The notes under the pieces were generated by a model. The model made no database searches, was not told the DNA's origin, and worked only from the letters and a program-made list of their open reading frames with translations. A program made the translations under genes and the position numbers. A DNA stretch of 64,000 bases, taken from contig OY282558.1 of assembly GCA_958295665.1 (NCBI GenBank), forward strand, positions 47,988,389 through 48,052,388. The letters are read 5' to 3'. This stretch comes from Tipula vernalis. Lineage: Eukaryota; Arthropoda; Insecta; Diptera; Tipulidae. Shown piece by piece: positions 59,656-64,000 of this stretch. The number at the start of each line of letters is the position of its first letter. Position 1 is the first letter of the stretch.

Positions 59656-60640
59656 AAGTAATTTTCGACGATGGTTTGGCCCGTATTACAAAGGATAATT
59701 TGGATATGGCCGTAGGCAGGCGCAATGGAAATCTGTATGTGTTTGAGTTGAAGGGTGTGCGACATGAAGTAGCAAATATTTCAACATCATCAAACGAAGG
59801 CATTGCTGCCAAAGCGTCGAATGGAATGGAATCTACGCAAGTGAAACAAAGCATTCGTCTGTGTCATCGTCGGTTGGTACATTTGAACTACTCTGACGTT
59901 AAGCGTTTGTCGACTTTGGTCGATGGAATGGGTGCCATGAACCACAATGCTGAAGCTGTTTGCAAGCCGTGTGTTTTCGGAAAACAATCACGAAAATCAT
60001 TCAACGGTTCAGGCGGAGCACGATCGAGTCGTCTATTGGAGCTTGTGCACAGTGATGTGTGTGGGCCTGTTACGCCAGTCACGTGGGATGATCAGCGTTT
60101 CTTGGTGACATTCATCGACGATTACACTCATTTCACTGTTGCATATCTGATAAAGAACAAGTCTAACGTTCTTGATATGTTTCAGAGGAACAAATCGATG
60201 GAGGAGACGCACACTTTAAAGAAAATTTCAAGAATCCGATGCGACAATGGTGGCGAATATATTTTTAATAAATTCAGGGCCATTTGTGATGAAGCCGGGA
60301 TTCAGATCCAATACAGCGAACCGTACACACCTCAACATAATGGCGTCGCCGAGTGACTGAACAGGACATTGCTTGAGAAGGCACGTTCTATGGTCGCTGA
60401 TTCAAAAATGAGCAAGGATTTTTGGGTCGAGGCCGTGTATTGTGCGGCATACATAGCGAATCGCAGTCCGTAACGTGCGATGATTTTGGTTGTGACACCA
60501 GTTGAGCTTTGGACAGGCAAGAAACCCAATCTGTCAAGGCTTCGTATTTTTGGATCGCCTGCATATGCACATGTACCAGACCAATTACGCAAAAAAATTG
60601 GATATGAAATCATCGAAAATGGTAATGGTCTGCTATGCTG
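59656..60640 (+). pseudogene. copia integrase region, with stops
   Basis: CHRRLVHLNYSDVKRL with CKPCVFGKQSR supplies the HHCC zinc site. HSDVCGPV carries the first catalytic Asp, RCDNGGEY the second, and HNGVAE the Glu, followed at once by a TGA at about 60354. A further stop lies near 60471, where NRSP precedes it. The frame then continues with VELWTGKKPNLSRLRIFG, the conserved end of the copia integrase region. Confidence 0.85.
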
Positions 60641-62043
60641 TGAATGGTTACCGCCTGTGGGACCCATCGAAGAACGAGATTGTTACACGACGAGAAGTTG
60701 TGTTTAATGAGTCGCAACCGAATTTTTCTTCAGTTTTCTTCGAGACAGAGTCATTCAGAGAGTTCAGCGGGCAGTGATACGATGAATGTCAAACGAGATG
60801 ATGCTCGATCTACTGATGCAGATTCAATCAACGATCAACCGTTCAACGTGGTATCGCGACCGCAGCGAAAGCATCAACAACCGAAGCGGTATGAAGATTT
60901 TGTCGATCCGACAAAGCTCAAAATGCATGAGGACAACGGGGAGGAGTACTTTTCGGCGTTTGCATTGAATTCTAGCACATTGGACATCGCACTTGGTGCC
61001 GTGACGTACGTTGACAATGTTCCTCAGTTATTTGATGAAATAGCAAAACGAGATGATGCAGCTCAATGGATGGAAGCAGTTCATTGTGAAATTAATTCAC
61101 TCAAGCGAAATAAAACTTGGACTTTGGTTGAACGTCCGCCGCATCAATCAGTTGTTACCTGCAAGTGGGTGTTTTCCCGAAAGCGAAACGATGTGGGTAA
61201 GTTGGCGTCGTACAAAGCGCGACTGGTAGCCCGTGGATTTACCCAGCGTCAGGGATTTGATTTTCAAGAAACCTACTCTCCGGTGGCAAGGATTATTACA
61301 ATAAGAGTTATGCTGGCTCTTGCTATCAAGCGTGACATGGAAATACATCAAATGGATGTGAAAACGGCATTCCTCAACGGAAAACTTGAAGAGGACATTT
61401 ATATGGAACAGCCGGATGGATTCGTGGAAGGTGATTTTGTTTGTAAATTAAATAAGTCACTCTAGGGATTTAACAAGCGTCACATGTGTGGAAAGAACGA
61501 TTCCATAGTTTCATGCTCGGAAATGGTTTTGTTCGCTCATAATATGATCATTGATTATATTCTCGTAACAATGAAGACGAAATGGTATACCTGCTGTTAT
61601 AAGTAGACGATCTGATTATATTGAGCAAAAACATCGAGGAAATCATCAAGATCAAACAGCTGGTGTCAAATGAATTCGAAATGCGTGACATGGGCGAAAC
61701 GAAGAGTTTTCTCGGAATCAACATCGAATATGACCGGAGCCGTGGAATTTTGAGAATTAACCAACGCGGCTATCTAGAAGACGTTTTGCAACGTTTTGGA
61801 AAGGCCGATTGTAAACCGAGTACGACTCCAATGGCATGCCAACCAAAATTAGAAAGGAAGACTGAATCTAAACTGACGACTAAACCATACCGAGAATTAA
61901 TCGGATGCTTGATGTACGCGGCTTGTACGACTCGTCCAGACTTATCAGCGGCAGTGAATTACTTCAGTCAATTTCAATCATGTCCAACTGAAGAGCATTG
62001 GAAAGCAGCGAAGAGAATATTACGATACATCAATTTTAATAAG
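60641..62043 (+). pseudogene. copia reverse transcriptase, cut before RNase H
   Basis: After a frame change, the RT block has EAVHCEINSLKRNKTWTLV, CKWVFSRKRN, KARLVARGFTQRQGFDF and IHQMDVKTAFLNGKLEEDIY. A degraded stretch (61465-61610) follows, then VDDLIILSKN with the catalytic DD at about 61606. MGETKSFLGINIEYDRSRG and TRPDLSAAVNYFSQF come next, then HWKAAKRILRYI at about 62000-62030. Similarity ends there. The RNase H domain and 3' LTR are gone and hAT sequence resumes. Confidence 0.85.
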
Positions 62044-62202
62044 CCTTGTAAAAATTTAAATAAAAAATGTCAAAAACTGAGGTAATTAAAATACAAGATA
62101 CAGTTACTTGGAGAATGAGTAACTAAAATACAAATTATAAATTGTAATTTGTATTTTAATTACGTAATTCAAATACATGTAATTCGTTACTGCCCAGCCT
62201 TG

Positions 62203-64000
62203 CTCATAGGCTATACGAATGTCCTACTTTTAAGAAATCTGATTATGATGAACGAATCAAATATTTAAAACAGAACGGAAGGTGTTTTAATTGTCTTAAT
62301 TTAAATCATAATGTTTATAATATCAGATCAAAATCAAAATGTTGAACATGCTATCGTAAGCATCATACGTTGCTGCACAATGATACTGTAGAACCGTTAG
62401 TTAATGAAGTCTCATAACTTCTCATTTCAATAGCTCCGAGCAATCATCCCTTACTGCAGTAACGCTAAACACAATATCATGTCAAAGGATTTCAATATTG
62501 GGAACAGTGGAATGGAAACTACAAATATTCAAGACCACAATTAGATTCTGTCTCTGAAGATAATTTCTCATCTGCAGATGGTCTCAGAAGATTAGACATC
62601 AAACGAATAGCAAACGAAATTTCAATAAAGGGTCTCGGTGAAGCTTCTACTGGAAAAACAAAAGGACTTACATATTTAAAAATTTCGAGTAGTGATGGCC
62701 CAATTTCGCAGTGCATTGCCATTAATGGTTGGTCTAATTGGTCAAGCTTCTCTATTGGAAATATTGGTTTGTTTTCGTCAGCATAAATACGTGGTAATCG
62801 GTGACAGAGAAAATGTATCGCTTGGTGTGTGTGGGTACACAAAGAAGATGCGAAACAACAAATGATTTTGAGGCGATTTGATTCCGAGTAAGCCACTAAA
62901 GGCGTTTCAACTGAACATTGTGACTTACGGCTTTGGGCCTGCCTCATTTTCTTGCTACTAGGTGTATTACGGTAATCGGACATTCAATTAAAGAACAACA
63001 TCCCAAAGAGCCGAGAATACTACAACAAGACATATAGATGATCTAATGACCATCTACTATTGAGCAAGTATTGTAATTGAAGTAAAGAATATTATTCAAC
63101 ATAATTAAAATCAGCGTGGATTTAGCCTTCGTAAGATGCAGTCGAATACAGAAGAAATCCAATACATCAGATTCAGAATCAAAATCTATTGTTGAGGATT
63201 CAAGGAAAAATTCTTGGTTTAGTACAAACTAAAAGAATATTGCTGTCAGAATCTAGTAAGATTTTTGATCCACTTGGCTTGCTGTCACCTGTCACTATAA
63301 AATTCAAAATTTTATTCCAAGAATTGTGGTCCGATCTAATAACCTGGGATGATGCTTTACCTAACAGGGTACTGCCCCAATGGTTATATATCCGAGTTAG
63401 CCTGGTACAAATCAACAAAGTAGAAGTTTCCAGATGGTTGGGGTGCACTTAATCCTCCTCCTCGAACGCATTTGCAGCTGCAATTTACGCTATAGTATCA
63501 AACGGTTCAACAACATTCGTCAACATTAGTTAAGATAAATGTTGCTCCTATTATACTCGTCTGGAAATACAAGCAGCATGTGTCCTTAGTAATTTAATGC
63601 AATTTTGAACATCGAGCGCACCAACGTTGCCTATGTTGTTGTATTGGCTTTCGTCTCATACAAAATAAATATATGAGTGAAATCCTTACGGCTTCAAGTA
63701 TATCTATTATGCAGATACGATCAACAGATTACGTTTAAATATGAGGACAACACATTACTTAAGGGTCAGTTGGTGTTTAAACGAAGTAGTCTACGCACGT
63801 TGAATCCATTTCTGTCCAGTGATGGGTTAATTCGTATGGGTGGACGCATCCAAGAATATTCATCCAGTTTCAATGTAAAACGTCCGATAGTGGATCGAAT
63901 GGTTCATGTCTCACAAAAATGATTATATTTGACTACTACTTGTGATACGGGTATGCTGGTATTAATCGTTTCTTTACTAAGAGCATCAACTAATGGACAA
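62203..64000 (+). pseudogene. BEL/Pao retrotransposon, part 2: gag end and pol, open at the right edge
   Basis: Picks up where 57993 stopped. LYECPTF, RCFNCLNLNHN and CYRKHHTLLHND (62212-62385) are the zinc knuckles ending BEL/Pao Gag. SEDNFSSADGLRRL, then ISIKGLGEAS (62545-62650), belong to the protease. After a large deletion, ILLSESSKIFDPLGLLSPVT (63237-63296), LWSDLITWDDALP and SSSNAFAAAIYA mark the RT-RNase H part. LLKGQLVFKRSSLRTLNPFL and GLIRMGGRIQ (63750-63855) lead into the integrase. Stops and frame changes are frequent. The element continues beyond the window. Confidence 0.85.

Larger units (their letters stand above)
57994..62202. mobile_element. hAT-type element (4209 bp) with a copia element inside
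   Basis: The ends are CAAGGCTGGGCA on both sides (inverted), with CTCATAGG duplicated at 57986-57993 and 62203-62210. An 8-bp duplication with CA(A/G)GGNTGGGCA ends is the hAT signature. Just inside both ends, GTAATTAAAATACAAATTAC and variants recur about four times on the left (58020-58170) and three times on the right (62080-62170), as subterminal repeats. No hAT transposase is present, so the carrier was a small non-autonomous copy of a few hundred bases before copia entered it. Confidence 0.9.

Noticed and set aside
62519..62983. 154-codon minus-strand open frame
   Set aside because: The plus strand carries BEL/Pao protease motifs here; the minus frame is its shadow.

Overview
The window looks like AT-rich intronic or intergenic DNA from an insect, most likely a fly. 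The host-gene evidence is two short minus-strand exons that I recognise as part of the TSC22-family gene bunched (bun). Exon 1 of a short isoform is at 15835-15968, starting at an ATG behind a long AT-rich leader and a TATA-like promoter near 16650. The 52-nt exon that opens the TSC box is at 11098-11149. The two splice phases fit: AA plus T completes one codon. The leucine-zipper exon is not visible and should lie left of position 1. A back-to-back 3'/5' splice motif on the minus strand at 46611/46610 looks like a recursive splice site. It suggests that a longer bun transcript starts to the right and that most of the window is one very long intron.

The rest is almost entirely mobile DNA in varied states of decay. 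Region 0.6-5 kb is a graveyard of DNA-transposon fragments (FLYWCH/MULE, Tc1-like, piggyBac-like, mariner ends, a short MITE) and a copia scrap. Region 5-18 kb is AT-rich intron with a diverged 1.3-kb duplication and the two bun exons. Region 18.4-19.1 kb holds a 662-bp composite of two 98-99% identical direct repeats. Each copy carries a complete hammerhead-ribozyme-like core (CTGATGA, GAAA, GTC and a long stem III), a layout like retrozymes. Region 20.8-27 kb has a LINE 3' end, a mariner-family remnant and a 24-copy satellite with a 173-bp monomer. Region 28-34.6 kb is a 3-kb foldback element with 107-bp internal repeats, bordered by degenerate GAATTTATA arrays, with an almost intact 1662-bp Tc1-like transposon inserted at its edge.

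Region 39.6-43.4 kb is a 3'-truncated gypsy-superfamily retrotransposon of CsRn1 type with a tRNA-Trp primer site. Region 45.5-45.8 kb is a small element with repeated termini. Region 48.3-54.3 kb is a 6066-bp insertion (CACAG ends, TA target duplication) that splits a mariner-family remnant and carries a C2H2 zinc-finger reading-frame remnant. Region 57.8-64 kb is a three-level nest: a BEL/Pao retrotransposon is interrupted by a hAT element with an 8-bp target duplication, which itself holds a 3'-truncated copia element.

No CRISPR array, bacterial gene, rRNA or intact tRNA was seen. Calls rest on motifs read by eye from the translation. No search or fold was run.
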